A stretch of 64,000 nucleotides of DNA from the NCBI RefSeq assembly GCF_003337215.1, contig NZ_QPIG01000002.1:124001-188000 (forward strand). The letters are read 5' to 3'. Source of the stretch: Oceanihabitans sediminis. Its GTDB lineage: Bacteria; Bacteroidota; Bacteroidia; Flavobacteriales; Flavobacteriaceae. Of the stretch, positions 44,348-53,094 are shown one piece after another. The position numbers and the translations under genes are program-made. The notes beneath the pieces are model-generated. The model saw nothing but the letters and a program-made list of their open reading frames with translations. It was not told the DNA's origin and ran no database searches. Positions within the stretch are counted from its first letter, which is position 1. Each line of letters begins with the position of its first letter.

Positions 44348-46711
44348 ATGAACAAGAAATCACCAAAACAGAACGAGCATTTTAGGGATATTGTAGATCC
44401 TTATTTAAGCAAATGGAAAATGATACTGCTTTGCATTGTTTTCGCTTTAGCGCTAGCATTCGTTTTCTTAAGATACGCCACGTATCAATACAAGGCAACG
44501 GCAACTATTCAAATAAAAGACGATAGACAAACCACAAAATTGCCAGAGCTCTCTTCTTTACAAAACTATGGTTTGTTTAAAAAAGATTTGAATAATGTTC
44601 TAGATGAAACAGAGATTATTGGATCTAGAACTCTAGTTGAAGAAGCGGTTAAAAGTCTAAAATTCAATATTCAATACTTTGTAGAAGGTAGAATTCAAAA
44701 ATATGAAGTGTATAACAATCCGCCATTAATCCTAAACTTCAGTGCCACCGATTCTGTACTCTTCCTTACAGACACTATTATGAATGTAAAAATTCAGTCT
44801 GAAACACAATTCCTTTTAAAAGGAATCACAGAAAAAGAAAAGTTCTATAAGTCTAAAGTCAAAAATATTGAAGATCAAGGAACACTTCACAGCTTCGGTA
44901 AACCAATTAAAACAGGCTTTGGCGACGTAATTATTACTCCGGGAGATAATCCCGAAGGAAAAAGAATTGGAGCAAACATCACCATAAAAATCACTCCAAT
45001 AAATAAAGTTACTAGCCACTATAAAAAGAACCTAGAAATTGAAACTAAAGAATATTCTACCATTATTAATCTTGCTATAAAAGATAATTCTTTAGAAAAA
45101 GCCACCTTGTTTTTAAACAAACTTATAGAGGTTTATAATCAAGATGTTGTAAATGACAAAGAAAAAGTAGTAGAAGTAACTTCAGATTTTATTAATAGTA
45201 GATTAGAAATTGTTTCCAAAGAACTTGGAGAAGTAGATTTAACAGCCGAAACTATTCAAAAAAGAAATAGACTTTCAGATTTAGCGACCCAATCGAATAT
45301 TTTTCTTCAAAACGAAAGAGATAACGAGTCGCAAATAATCAAAACTACCAATCAAATTCAGCTTATTGATTATATGAAGGAGTTTGTTGACGAAAACAAT
45401 GACACTTCCGACTTATTACCCTCAAATATCGGTATTGAAGAAACTTCTATAAGCGAAATTACTAGAAGACACAACGATTTAGTTATTGAAAGAAACAGGC
45501 TTCTGAAGCATTCTAGCGAAAAGAACCCTACGGTAGTAAATCTAACAAATCAAATTAATGAGCTAAAAGGAAATTTAAATCAAAACCTAAATAACATAAA
45601 GTCCTCAAACAAGATAACCCTTTCAACTTTAAGCGAAAAGGCTAACAAAATTAGCGGACAAATTTACACCACACCAACTAAAGAAAGACAGTTTAGAGAT
45701 ACACAACGACAACAAAGTATTAAAGAATCTCTATACTTATATTTATTACAAAAACGAGAAGAGGCCGCTATTTCTCACGGTATCTCCTCTCCTAACGCAA
45801 AGCTAGTTGATAGCGGGTTTGCAAGTTCTAAACCTGTTACGCCAGTTCCTATAATCGTCTATCTTTCTGCATTTATTTTAGGGGCCAGCTTTCCTATAGG
45901 ATTAATTTATTTAGCTAACTTATTAGATTCTAAGGTTCATACGATTAAAGACATTAAAATGAATATCGATGTCCCTTATCTTGGCGACATCCCAAGGTCT
46001 AATAACAGAAAAAAATTAATAGAGAAAGTAGATTATTCTGCAAAAGCAGAAGCTTTTAGAATTGCAAGAACCAATATTGATTTCATGCTTCAAGGTATTA
46101 CAGATAGAGCAAAAACTATTTTTGTTACCTCTACAACTAGCAAGGAAGGTAAATCGCACACATCAATAAACCTGGCATTATCCCTTTCATTTTCAGAAAA
46201 AAAAGTGCTTTTAATAGAAACAGATATTAGAGTTCCAAAAGCAACCAACTATTTAAAAATAAAAAATGAAATAGGCATTACCAACTATATTGGTAATCCG
46301 CAATTAAAAGTGGAAGATGTAATAACGGCTCATCCTGATAATGAGTTTTTAGATGTTATTCCTTCTGGAGTAATTCCCCCTAACCCTTCTGAGCTTTTGA
46401 TGAGCAAAAGAGTTGGTGAATTATTTGAAGCCGTTAAACCGAAATATGATTATATTATTGTAGATACTGCAGCAGTAGGATTGGTAACAGATACACTTTT
46501 AATTAGTCAGTATGCAGATATGTTTGTTTACGTAGTTAGAGCAAATTATATTGATAAACGTCAATTACATATTGCGCAAACCATGTACACAGAAAAACGT
46601 TTACCAAATATGGCTATACTTTTAAATGCTGTTAATCAGAAAAAAAGCGGTAGCTACACCTACGGCTACGGAAATAACCCAAAAGATAAAAAATGGTGGA
46701 AATTTGCTTAA
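44348..46711 (+). CDS. Wzc-like polysaccharide co-polymerase / BY-kinase
   Basis: A 787-residue fusion of chain-length regulator and bacterial tyrosine kinase. An N-terminal Wzz domain has two membrane helices (about 28-46 and 497-520) flanking a long periplasmic coiled coil. The kinase domain has Walker A TSKEGKSHTS (about 595-604), a Walker A'-like VLLIETDIRVPK with Glu where most BY-kinases have Asp (LIDxDxRxP), and Walker B DYIIVDTAAVG. The tail SGSYTYGYGNN provides three tyrosines for autophosphorylation. No Wzb-type phosphatase gene is in the window. Its stop overlaps that of the converging proline dehydrogenase gene by 4 bases. Confidence 0.9.
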   Translation: MNKKSPKQNEHFRDIVDPYLSKWKMILLCIVFALALAFVFLRYATYQYKATATIQIKDDRQTTKLPELSSLQNYGLFKKDLNNVLDETEIIGSRTLVEEAVKSLKFNIQYFVEGRIQKYEVYNNPPLILNFSATDSVLFLTDTIMNVKIQSETQFLLKGITEKEKFYKSKVKNIEDQGTLHSFGKPIKTGFGDVIITPGDNPEGKRIGANITIKITPINKVTSHYKKNLEIETKEYSTIINLAIKDNSLEKATLFLNKLIEVYNQDVVNDKEKVVEVTSDFINSRLEIVSKELGEVDLTAETIQKRNRLSDLATQSNIFLQNERDNESQIIKTTNQIQLIDYMKEFVDENNDTSDLLPSNIGIEETSISEITRRHNDLVIERNRLLKHSSEKNPTVVNLTNQINELKGNLNQNLNNIKSSNKITLSTLSEKANKISGQIYTTPTKERQFRDTQRQQSIKESLYLYLLQKREEAAISHGISSPNAKLVDSGFASSKPVTPVPIIVYLSAFILGASFPIGLIYLANLLDSKVHTIKDIKMNIDVPYLGDIPRSNNRKKLIEKVDYSAKAEAFRIARTNIDFMLQGITDRAKTIFVTSTTSKEGKSHTSINLALSLSFSEKKVLLIETDIRVPKATNYLKIKNEIGITNYIGNPQLKVEDVITAHPDNEFLDVIPSGVIPPNPSELLMSKRVGELFEAVKPKYDYIIVDTAAVGLVTDTLLISQYADMFVYVVRANYIDKRQLHIAQTMYTEKRLPNMAILLNAVNQKKSGSYTYGYGNNPKDKKWWKFA

Positions 46712-47886
46712 GCCTTAGCTTTCCTCCTCTTTCTTTCTTGCTGTAGCAACGCAAGCTCCCTACCTGTTTGTCCTGCTACAGATGTGTTTTCCTCTGCCCT
46801 TCTAATAAGGTATGGCATCACATCTTTAACAGGACCAAACGGTATGTATTTTGCCACATTATAGCCATGATGAGCTAGATTAAAACTAATATGATCACTC
46901 ATACCGTAAAGCTGCCCTAACCAAACTCTAGGGTCATTACTTTCCAAATTCATATCCTTTATCTGTTCCATTACCAAATAACTACTTAATTCGTTATGGG
47001 TTCCAACAAATAAAGACATCCTCTCAATATTATCTAACATGTATTTTACAGCCTCATTGAAGTTATCATCTGTTGCCTGCTTACTTTCGCATATAGGAGT
47101 TGGATAACCATGCTTCTCTGCTCTTTCATTTTCCTTTTCCATATAAGCTCCACGAACAACTTTATAACCTAGGAAATAATTATTCGCCTTAGCTAAAGCT
47201 TCTTCTTTTTTCAAGAAAACCAATCTATCGTGTCTATACATCTGTAATGTATTGTAAACAATAGGTTTTTCAGTATTATATCGTTGCATCATTTTAGTTA
47301 CTAAAGCATCGGCAGCATCTTGCATCCAACTTTCTTCAGCGTCTATTAAAACAATAACATCTTTTTCTTTTGCTATTTTACAAACTTTATCAAATCGCGC
47401 CTCTACTCTATACCACTCCTCTTGTTCTTGAGGAGTTAGTGTTTTTCCAGCACTTAGAGTTTCGTATAAATAAAATCTTCCAAAGCCTGTTGGTTTAAAA
47501 ACAGCAATAGGCATACTTTCTTTTTCTTTAGCAAAATCAATGATTTTTAAAACCTTCTCCATTGCCGAGTCAAATTCTGCTTCATTCGCTTTTCCTTCCA
47601 CCGAGTAGTCCAAAACAGAACTCACCCCTTTAGTATACATGCTTTCTATTACTGGCAAACAATCATCTTCATTTACTCCACCACAAAAATGATCAAAAAC
47701 AGTAGAACGTATAATTCCTTCCACAGGTAAATTGGCCTTTAAAGCAAAATTAGCTAAAGCCGTTCCAATACGTACCAATGGTGCATTTGCTATCATTTTA
47801 AACAATAAATATGCTCTTTGTAATTGTGCATCATTTTTTAAAGCGAAAGCTATCTCTGTATTTTCAAAGATTTTACCTGTTTTCAT
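46708..47886 (-). CDS. Proline dehydrogenase (monofunctional)
   Basis: A 392-residue FAD-dependent TIM-barrel enzyme oxidising proline to pyrroline-5-carboxylate. PIAVFKPTGFGRFYLYETLS, VLIDAEESWMQDAADALVT, YKVVRGAYMEKENERAEKHG, FVGTHNELSSYLVMEQ and the C-terminal YIPFGPVKDVMPYLIRRAEEN are the family motifs. It lacks the P5C dehydrogenase domain of PutA, as usual in Bacteroidota. It is divergent from aroB and converges on the Wzc gene with stop codons overlapping by 4 bases. Confidence 0.92.
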   Translation of the reverse strand: MKTGKIFENTEIAFALKNDAQLQRAYLLFKMIANAPLVRIGTALANFALKANLPVEGIIRSTVFDHFCGGVNEDDCLPVIESMYTKGVSSVLDYSVEGKANEAEFDSAMEKVLKIIDFAKEKESMPIAVFKPTGFGRFYLYETLSAGKTLTPQEQEEWYRVEARFDKVCKIAKEKDVIVLIDAEESWMQDAADALVTKMMQRYNTEKPIVYNTLQMYRHDRLVFLKKEEALAKANNYFLGYKVVRGAYMEKENERAEKHGYPTPICESKQATDDNFNEAVKYMLDNIERMSLFVGTHNELSSYLVMEQIKDMNLESNDPRVWLGQLYGMSDHISFNLAHHGYNVAKYIPFGPVKDVMPYLIRRAEENTSVAGQTGRELALLQQERKRRKAKA

Positions 47887-47906
47887 GAGTCTATAATTTA
47901 ACGCGA

Positions 47907-47914
47907 CAAATATA
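47907..47914 (-). promoter_or_regulatory. Candidate -7 element for proline dehydrogenase
   Basis: The minus strand reads TATATTTG (TAnnTTTG) 21 bases upstream of the start codon, in the 90-base divergent spacer with aroB. No clear -33 TTG at standard spacing. Confidence 0.4.
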
Positions 47915-47976
47915 ATTCAAGTCTATCATATTATATTTAAAATCTCCTTATTTTTACACAAAAAATTAAAGCATTA

Positions 47977-49044
47977 ATGACCACTCTTAAAACGCAAGAT
48001 TATAGCATTTTTTTTAACGAAAAAGCCTACGAATCTTTAAACAAACACCTATCGGAAGCTAATTATTCTAAAATTTTCATCATTGCAGACGAAAATACGA
48101 ATGCACAATGTGTTCCACATATTCTAGCAAATATAGATTCTGATATTGTTTATGATATTTTAGAGATAGAATCTGGCGAAGTGAGCAAAAATATTGAAAT
48201 ATGTGTAGGTCTTTGGGAAGCACTTTCTGATTATGGAGCAGACAGAAAAAGCTTGATTTTAAATATTGGTGGCGGAGTAATTACAGATTTAGGCGGATTT
48301 ATTGCCTCTACTTTTAAACGCGGCATACATTTTATAAATATTCCAACTTCAATACTTGCTATGGTTGACGCTTCTATTGGCGGAAAGACAGGAATCGACC
48401 TTGGTCATCTAAAAAACCAAATTGGTGTTATAAATACTCCCAAAATGGTTTTAATCGACACCTATTTCCTTAATACATTACCAGAAAACCAGATGCGTTC
48501 GGGTTTTGCTGAAATGCTAAAGCATGGGCTTATTGCTAACGAAGCCTATTGGAACAAATTTAAAGACCTTTCTAAACTTACAACGGATGACGTTGACGAG
48601 TTAATTTACGAATCTATCAAAATCAAAAAAGATATTGTAGAACAGGACCCTTTAGAAGAAAACCTACGTAAAACACTGAATTTTGGCCACACACTTGGTC
48701 ACGCTATTGAATCTTACTTTTTAAGTAACCCAAAAAAGGAACCATTACTACACGGCGAAGCTATTGCTGTAGGAATGATTCTAGCTAGCTATATTTCAAC
48801 AAAAACCTGCAACTTAGCAACACCTACCAATCAAGAGATTAAAGACACCATCTTAAGTATATTTGGAAAAGTAAAATTCGAACAAGAAGACTACAACCCT
48901 ATAATAGAGTTACTTATTTACGATAAGAAAAATGAGCATGGCAACATTAACTTTGTACTTTTAGAAACAATCGGAAAACCTAAAATCAACTGCACCGTAT
49001 CAAACGAAACCATACTTGAAGCTTTCGAATTCTACGAATCATAA
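47977..49044 (+). CDS. aroB: 3-dehydroquinate synthase
   Basis: A 355-residue AroB converting DAHP to 3-dehydroquinate, the second step of the shikimate pathway, with NAD and a divalent metal. NIGGGVITDLGGFIASTFKRG is the NAD site; TSILAMVDASIGGKTGIDL and KNQIGVINTPKMVLID the substrate site; the metal ligands are E in FAEMLKHGL, H in NFGHTLGHAIE and H in LLHGEAIAVGM. The length is standard. The start is ATG 47977. Confidence 0.95.
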   Translation: MTTLKTQDYSIFFNEKAYESLNKHLSEANYSKIFIIADENTNAQCVPHILANIDSDIVYDILEIESGEVSKNIEICVGLWEALSDYGADRKSLILNIGGGVITDLGGFIASTFKRGIHFINIPTSILAMVDASIGGKTGIDLGHLKNQIGVINTPKMVLIDTYFLNTLPENQMRSGFAEMLKHGLIANEAYWNKFKDLSKLTTDDVDELIYESIKIKKDIVEQDPLEENLRKTLNFGHTLGHAIESYFLSNPKKEPLLHGEAIAVGMILASYISTKTCNLATPTNQEIKDTILSIFGKVKFEQEDYNPIIELLIYDKKNEHGNINFVLLETIGKPKINCTVSNETILEAFEFYES

Positions 49045-49178
49045 CTCGCTGACCCAAAACACAATACATATGTATTTTTCTAAATATAACTAATAATAAT
49101 CCAACAGTTTATTTAAAAATATTGTAACTTTAAATCGCTAACCTAAGATTCTTATTATTTCACCTAAACACTTTGGCT

Positions 49179-49451
49179 ATGCGAAAACTAATTGTTGACT
49201 ACAAAAAACTAACTCCTGAGGTTCTAGAGTTATTAACCGAAAAATTCCCAGATGGCTATTCGGACAGTGATATTATAGTTTTTGATAACCATAAAAATGA
49301 AACTATTGAAGCTGTTGAAGTAAAAACAGAAGACACTACTTACTTAGTAAAAGTTAGCAGCAAACTACATTATACCATGACAAACTTTGACAGTGCAGAT
49401 GAAGTACTTTTAAATAACGATGGTCATATTATAATTAATGAAGAAGATTAG
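49179..49451 (+). CDS. Conserved hypothetical protein (90 aa)
   Basis: A 90-residue soluble, acidic protein (MRKLIVDYKKLTPEVLELLT, then FPDGYSDSDIIVFDNHKNE, ending DGHIIINEED). Small proteins beginning this way are common in Bacteroidota; no function is known to me. I chose ATG 49179; an in-frame TTG six bases earlier adds Met-Ala. The TAG stop abuts the TAG stop of the converging DinB-like gene (TAGCTA, 49449-49454). Confidence 0.75.
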   Translation: MRKLIVDYKKLTPEVLELLTEKFPDGYSDSDIIVFDNHKNETIEAVEVKTEDTTYLVKVSSKLHYTMTNFDSADEVLLNNDGHIIINEED

Positions 49452-49967
49452 CTACAAATATCTTTCTGCAACAACCATACAGTGATGTTTTTCATGCCCA
49501 ACAAGGATAAACCCTATCGCTCTCACTGTGATATTTACATCACTTGCTACGCCATTTTGAAACAGCATATCATCACTGAAACTTCTAAATAAACTTATTG
49601 TAGATTTTCTAACATTTACATATTCTTCTAACAAATCATCTTTGGTCCTTCTATTCGCAAAACTACAATCGGCATAATCATCCTCATTAAAACCCGGTAA
49701 TACCGCTCTCTCTTTTCTCGCGAAACACAAGGCTCTATAAGCAAACACTCTTTCTGTATCTATAATATGCTGAAGCAGTTCTTTAATTGTCCATTTACCT
49801 TCAGCATAAGCGTAATCATAAACCTCATTCGGTATAGATTCAAAAAGTTCTAAAGTTTCCTTAAATCCAAACTCTAAACCTTCAAGTAAATCTAAATCTC
49901 CAGCCTTATCTATATACGTTTGATAAAATGTATGATATTCTTCTTTTTGCAGTTGTGACACCTTCAT
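49452..49967 (-). CDS. DinB superfamily protein
   Basis: A 171-residue four-helix protein of the DinB/YfiT metal-binding type. AEGKWTIKELLQHIIDTERV gives the first metal His, and GHEKHHCMVVAERYL at the C-terminus the other His residues. The family includes damage-induced proteins and thiol transferases; the role here is unknown. I chose ATG 49967; a TTG at 49985 would add MKISLK with no family support. It converges with the 90-residue protein gene with no intervening base. Confidence 0.85.
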   Translation of the reverse strand: MKVSQLQKEEYHTFYQTYIDKAGDLDLLEGLEFGFKETLELFESIPNEVYDYAYAEGKWTIKELLQHIIDTERVFAYRALCFARKERAVLPGFNEDDYADCSFANRRTKDDLLEEYVNVRKSTISLFRSFSDDMLFQNGVASDVNITVRAIGFILVGHEKHHCMVVAERYL

Positions 49968-49999
49968 TTTGAGCGAAATTTTCAATAAATGTACAAAAA

Positions 50000-50019
50000 A
50001 AGCCCTCTAAAAAGGGCTT
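50000..50019 (-). terminator. Rho-independent terminator after the Lrp/AsnC gene
   Basis: AAGCCCT (50000-50006) pairs with AGGGCTT (50013-50019) around a 6-base loop. On the minus strand the hairpin is followed by a run of seven T. It is 25 bases past the Lrp gene stop. Confidence 0.8.
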
Positions 50020-50044
50020 CTCAAATTATTTATGTAAGTTATGA

Positions 50045-50524
50045 TTACATTTCATTAAATATAGAATGCATCAAACGCTTTTTATCATTTATGCTTTCTT
50101 CTAAAGAAATCATTGTTTCTGTTCTATAAATACCATCAATATCATCTAACTGAAAAATAACATCCTTAGCATGTTCTGTGTTTTTAGCTCGTATTTTACA
50201 GAAAATATTGAATTTTCCTGTAGTAATATGCGCTACAGTAACATTTGGTATTTCATTTATACGCTCTAAAACAAATTTTGTTTGTGAAGTATTTTGTAAA
50301 TATATGCCCACATAAGCAATAAACGAATAACCTAACTTTTTATAATCTAATGTTATAGAAGATCCTTTTATAATACCTGCATCTTCCATCTTTTTGACTC
50401 TAACATGTACTGTTCCAGCAGAAATTAATAGTTTTTTAGCAATATCTGTAAAAGGAACTCTTGTGTTCTCAATCAACATGTCAAGAATCTGGTGATCTAT
50501 TTCGTCTAACTTAAATTTAGCCAT
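50045..50524 (-). CDS. Lrp/AsnC family transcriptional regulator
   Basis: A 159-residue regulator. The N-terminal winged helix-turn-helix reads LDEIDHQILDMLIENTRVPF, TDIAKKLLISAGTVHVRVKK; the C-terminal RAM domain (about 70-150) has VTVAHITTGKFNIFCKIRAK and a final SLEESINDKKRLM. Such proteins bind amino acids and control amino acid metabolism; it might regulate the nearby proline dehydrogenase, which is conjecture. It is monocistronic with its own terminator and TATTTTTG box. Confidence 0.9.
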   Translation of the reverse strand: MAKFKLDEIDHQILDMLIENTRVPFTDIAKKLLISAGTVHVRVKKMEDAGIIKGSSITLDYKKLGYSFIAYVGIYLQNTSQTKFVLERINEIPNVTVAHITTGKFNIFCKIRAKNTEHAKDVIFQLDDIDGIYRTETMISLEESINDKKRLMHSIFNEM

Positions 50525-50546
50525 AATTATTTAATTAAATTAAATG

Positions 50547-50554
50547 CAAAAATA
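50547..50554 (-). promoter_or_regulatory. Candidate -7 element for the Lrp/AsnC gene
   Basis: The minus strand reads TATTTTTG (TAnnTTTG) 23 bases upstream of the ATG at 50524, in an AT-rich spacer. No convincing -33 element. Confidence 0.4.
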
Positions 50555-50586
50555 AAACATTTTCACAGATTTTAATTTAAAATAAA

Positions 50587-51744
50587 TTAATCTTTTGTTA
50601 ATTTTAATGATAATTCTTCATCATTCATTATGACTACATCATTTTGATATCCTTCAAAAACTGCTTCATTTTCAACAGTGTAAACAAAAGCTCCATTCGC
50701 TTTAATCTCTTTATGCGCATAAAAAGCATTGGTTTCTGTTAATTTTTCTACTTTCGGAATAAATTCAATTTTATCCAAAACTAAGCGCTCTTCATACTGA
50801 ATAGCTATATCCACAAACCAAGAAATCCCTTCTACCCTAGCTTTTCTAATTATAATATCATAAAAAAGCTTTTGATTTTCCGGGATATCTAAATAAGAAG
50901 CGTACAAGTCGCCTGAAACAGCATTTTCCGCTATATACTTTAAAGAAATAAGCAATGACTGAAAGATATACTCTCTTGTAATTTCTCTCGCGTAATCATC
51001 CTTAAAATGACCTGCTTCAAAAAGCATTGTTGGTACATTATGCGACTGAAAAGTATCTCCCACACAATTAATATTAAAGGAGTCATCATAAACCCCAACC
51101 TGATCAGGAATTTGCTGTTGTAAATTGTTATTCATTACCGAAATAAGCTCCATCGCACGCTTTCTATTAGGAGTTATTGAGCCATTTGCATCCTGAGCAG
51201 GTGCCAAAAACGAAACTGTAGCTGATTTATTAGCTTTTCCTGCACTAAAAATAGTACGCTGACCATGTAAATTATAACAGAAATCTGGATTAAAACGCTT
51301 AAAACACTCGTTTAATACCACACTTTCTGGCTGAGTCAAATTTTGAGCATCTCTATTTAAATCTACATCATTAGCATTTAAACGTGTATATGCTTTGGCT
51401 CCATCTGGATTTAAAATCGGTATAATCTGAATAGTACATGTCTTTAAAATAGCTTGTACTTCGTCATTAGCACTTATTAAAAAGTTTAATAAATCAAAAA
51501 CAGCCTTAGTAGTTGTGCTTTCATTTCCATGCATCTGAGACCACATCAACACTTTTTTTTCTCCAGATCCGATGCTTATAGAATAAATATTTTTGTGTAG
51601 CACCGACTTCCCAATCTCCAAAACCTGACACTTTAACGCCAAATTATTTAACAATGGCTCTATGTTTTCTAGAGTAATATATCTATTAAAAAGAGACTCT
51701 TCTTTATGCTCTTTAAATAATGTTTTTAAGGTTTCTATTTGCAT
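50587..51744 (-). CDS. M14 family zinc carboxypeptidase-like protein
   Basis: A metallopeptidase of the M14 family (385 residues from ATG 51744). Zinc ligands are H and E in MWSQMHGNEST and H in FCYNLHGQRT; the catalytic Glu lies in MLFEAGHFKDDY. AYTRLNANDVDLNRDAQNLT carries the conserved substrate-binding NxxDLNRD. No signal peptide is seen from this start, so it may act in the cytoplasm. The frame is open to ATG 51813, but those 23 residues lie upstream of a likely promoter box and look unlike family sequence. It is divergent from the XRE regulator. Confidence 0.85.
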   Translation of the reverse strand: MQIETLKTLFKEHKEESLFNRYITLENIEPLLNNLALKCQVLEIGKSVLHKNIYSISIGSGEKKVLMWSQMHGNESTTTKAVFDLLNFLISANDEVQAILKTCTIQIIPILNPDGAKAYTRLNANDVDLNRDAQNLTQPESVVLNECFKRFNPDFCYNLHGQRTIFSAGKANKSATVSFLAPAQDANGSITPNRKRAMELISVMNNNLQQQIPDQVGVYDDSFNINCVGDTFQSHNVPTMLFEAGHFKDDYAREITREYIFQSLLISLKYIAENAVSGDLYASYLDIPENQKLFYDIIIRKARVEGISWFVDIAIQYEERLVLDKIEFIPKVEKLTETNAFYAHKEIKANGAFVYTVENEAVFEGYQNDVVIMNDEELSLKLTKD

Positions 51745-51763
51745 CTCTAAATGTTGTTGGTTA

Positions 51764-51771
51764 CAAAGGTA
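51764..51771 (-). promoter_or_regulatory. Candidate -7 element for the M14 peptidase gene
   Basis: The minus strand reads TACCTTTG (TAnnTTTG) 19 bases before ATG 51744. The palindrome TTTACATTTGTAAA (51784-51797) lies where the -33 element would be, so a bound repressor there would block it. Confidence 0.4.
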
Positions 51772-51783
51772 AACAATTGAATT

Positions 51784-51797
51784 TTTACATTTGTAAA
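51784..51797. promoter_or_regulatory. Candidate operator, TTTACA-TT-TGTAAA
   Basis: A perfect 6-2-6 palindrome. Its first 12 bases recur exactly at 52008-52019, on the other side of the divergent spacer and over the -7 box of the XRE gene. The regulator encoded alongside is a natural candidate to bind both. Confidence 0.4.
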
Positions 51798-52007
51798 CAG
51801 TAAGTTTTATCATTGACGATTACATTAGTAAACAATAAACAATAATATAATTGAGAATTCTACGCTTCTCTCGCAAAACTTTAACATTCAGGGATTTACA
51901 AAACTTAATATGTTGTATTTCAGTTAGTTAAATTACTTCATGTAAAGCTTTTAATTAACACATAAACATGTATTTGATACATACTTGTGTATATTAAGTT
52001 ATTATTG

Positions 52008-52019
52008 TTTACATTTGTA
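52008..52019 (+). promoter_or_regulatory. -7 element and repeated half-site ahead of the XRE gene
   Basis: TTTACATTTGTA repeats the first 12 bases of the palindrome at 51784. It contains TACATTTG (52010-52017), a TAnnTTTG match, 32 bases before ATG 52050. A TTG lies at 51985-51987, 22 bases upstream, slightly long spacing. Confidence 0.4.
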
Positions 52020-52039
52020 GCAATGAATTCAACTTATTA

Positions 52040-52057
52040 ATTGTTTACAATGATAAA
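52040..52057. promoter_or_regulatory. Inverted repeat over the XRE start codon
   Basis: TTGTTTA and TAAACAA flank the ATG at 52050 as a perfect 7-bp inverted repeat with a short spacer. It contains the same GTTTACA half-site as the upstream copies and may be a further operator or a translation-control hairpin. Confidence 0.35.
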
Positions 52058-52445
52058 CAACGAAGCATTTGCAAAAAGACTGCAAAAAATCATAGAATAC
52101 TACGGTGAAAGCGCCTCTTCTTTTTCTGAAAAAGTAGGAGTGCAACGCTCCACTATTTCACATATACTTTCTGGAAGAAATAAACCTAGTTTGGATTTTG
52201 TAATGAAGGTCCTCTCCCAATTTCCTGAGGTAGATTTATATTGGTTGATGAATGGAAAAGGAAGTTTTCCGTCGGAAAGCAAAAAAGTAGAAAAACCAGT
52301 TTCAGTAGAAAAAAAAGAAATTTCTACTAATAAAGAAAAAATTGAAATCCCTACTTCTATTTCAAATTCTTCGAACGGAAAAAAAATTGAAAGGATTGTT
52401 ATTTTTTATTCAGATGGTAGTTTTCAAAATTTTGAAAATTCATAA
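52050..52445 (+). CDS. XRE family helix-turn-helix regulator
   Basis: A 131-residue protein with an N-terminal HTH_3 domain (FAKRLQKIIEYYGESASSFS, EKVGVQRSTISHILSGRNKP, then LDFVMKVLSQFPEVDLYWLM) and a charged, lysine/glutamate-rich linker leading to a short C-terminal motif KIERIVIFYSDGSFQNFE. The domain order is common in Flavobacteriaceae. I chose ATG 52050; TTG 52041 would add three residues. It is divergent from the M14 peptidase gene with repeated palindromes between and over its own start, suggesting autoregulation. Confidence 0.85.
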   Translation: MINNEAFAKRLQKIIEYYGESASSFSEKVGVQRSTISHILSGRNKPSLDFVMKVLSQFPEVDLYWLMNGKGSFPSESKKVEKPVSVEKKEISTNKEKIEIPTSISNSSNGKKIERIVIFYSDGSFQNFENS

Positions 52446-52521
52446 ATTCTAATAGAAATTTCTAGAATATACAATTCTCATGACTTTTTAGAAAAAGCAT
52501 AGCTATACCAGAAAAGATTCC

Positions 52522-52529
52522 TAATTTTG
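52522..52529 (+). promoter_or_regulatory. Candidate -7 element for the lipoprotein gene
   Basis: TAATTTTG matches TAnnTTTG, 16 bases before the ATG at 52546, which would give a very short leader. No -33 TTG at standard spacing. Confidence 0.35.
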
Positions 52530-52545
52530 CATAAAATTTAAATAC

Positions 52546-52911
52546 ATGAGAGTTTTATTCCTTTTAGCCTTATTAAGCCTTAGTAGCTGTTACCAAGTAG
52601 AAAGAAATTGTACCGATTATAAGACCGGTTCCTTTTATAGTGAAGTTACTATTGATGATGTAGTTTACACCTCTGATTTTACTAGAACCAATGACTTACA
52701 GGTAGAAGTATATAACGGTAAAAAAGATTCTGCACAAGTACGTTGGATTAACGATTGCGAAATGATCTTTAAAACCATCAACCCGAAGAGTATGGCAGAA
52801 CGTAAGGATGTGCATTTAAAAATACTTACCACTACGGATTCTACTTATACTTTTGAATATTCATACGTTGGTGAAAAAATAAAACAGAAAGGTATTGCAT
52901 ACAAGAGGTAA
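52546..52911 (+). CDS. Small lipoprotein (121 aa)
   Basis: A 121-residue lipoprotein. The signal peptide MRVLFLLALLSLSSC ends with lipobox Cys15. The mature part is beta-rich with a Cys pair (C21 and C70: RNCTDYKTGSF, WINDCEMIFK) and SMAERKDVHLKILTTTDSTY. It is next to, but not on the same strand as, parC, and I assign no topoisomerase role to it. Function unknown; envelope location likely. Confidence 0.75.
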   Translation: MRVLFLLALLSLSSCYQVERNCTDYKTGSFYSEVTIDDVVYTSDFTRTNDLQVEVYNGKKDSAQVRWINDCEMIFKTINPKSMAERKDVHLKILTTTDSTYTFEYSYVGEKIKQKGIAYKR

Positions 52912-53031
52912 CGTCAGTTTTAAAACGATTTACGGCTCCTATTTGCTTTCCTAAGCCATTGGCTTATAAAACACTAAATCATTAGTATGGTAAGCGGTAT
53001 TTTGCTTTTAAGAATTTATATAATACAAAAT

Positions 53032-53055
53032 AGGGTGTATTTTTCAACACACCCT
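53032..53055. terminator. Bidirectional terminator between the lipoprotein gene and parC
   Basis: AGGGTGT (53032-53038) pairs with ACACCCT (53049-53055) around a 10-base loop, flanked by AAAA and TTTTATTTT. It separates the plus-strand lipoprotein gene from the converging parC. A further hairpin (TAAGCC/GGCTTA, 52952-52966) lies upstream without a T tract. Confidence 0.65.
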
Positions 53056-53094
53056 TTTATTTTGAATTTACGTTAAAATGTAATTACCATGTTT

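Noticed and set aside
22398-46711. JUMPstart/ops element at the polysaccharide locus
   Set aside because: No matching sequence was seen in the spacers at 21962-22397 or 40082-40494; such elements are not expected in this phylum.
52546-52911. Lipoprotein as a topoisomerase-related gene
   Set aside because: It only neighbours parC on the opposite strand; the sequence is a signal-peptide lipoprotein with no topoisomerase motif.
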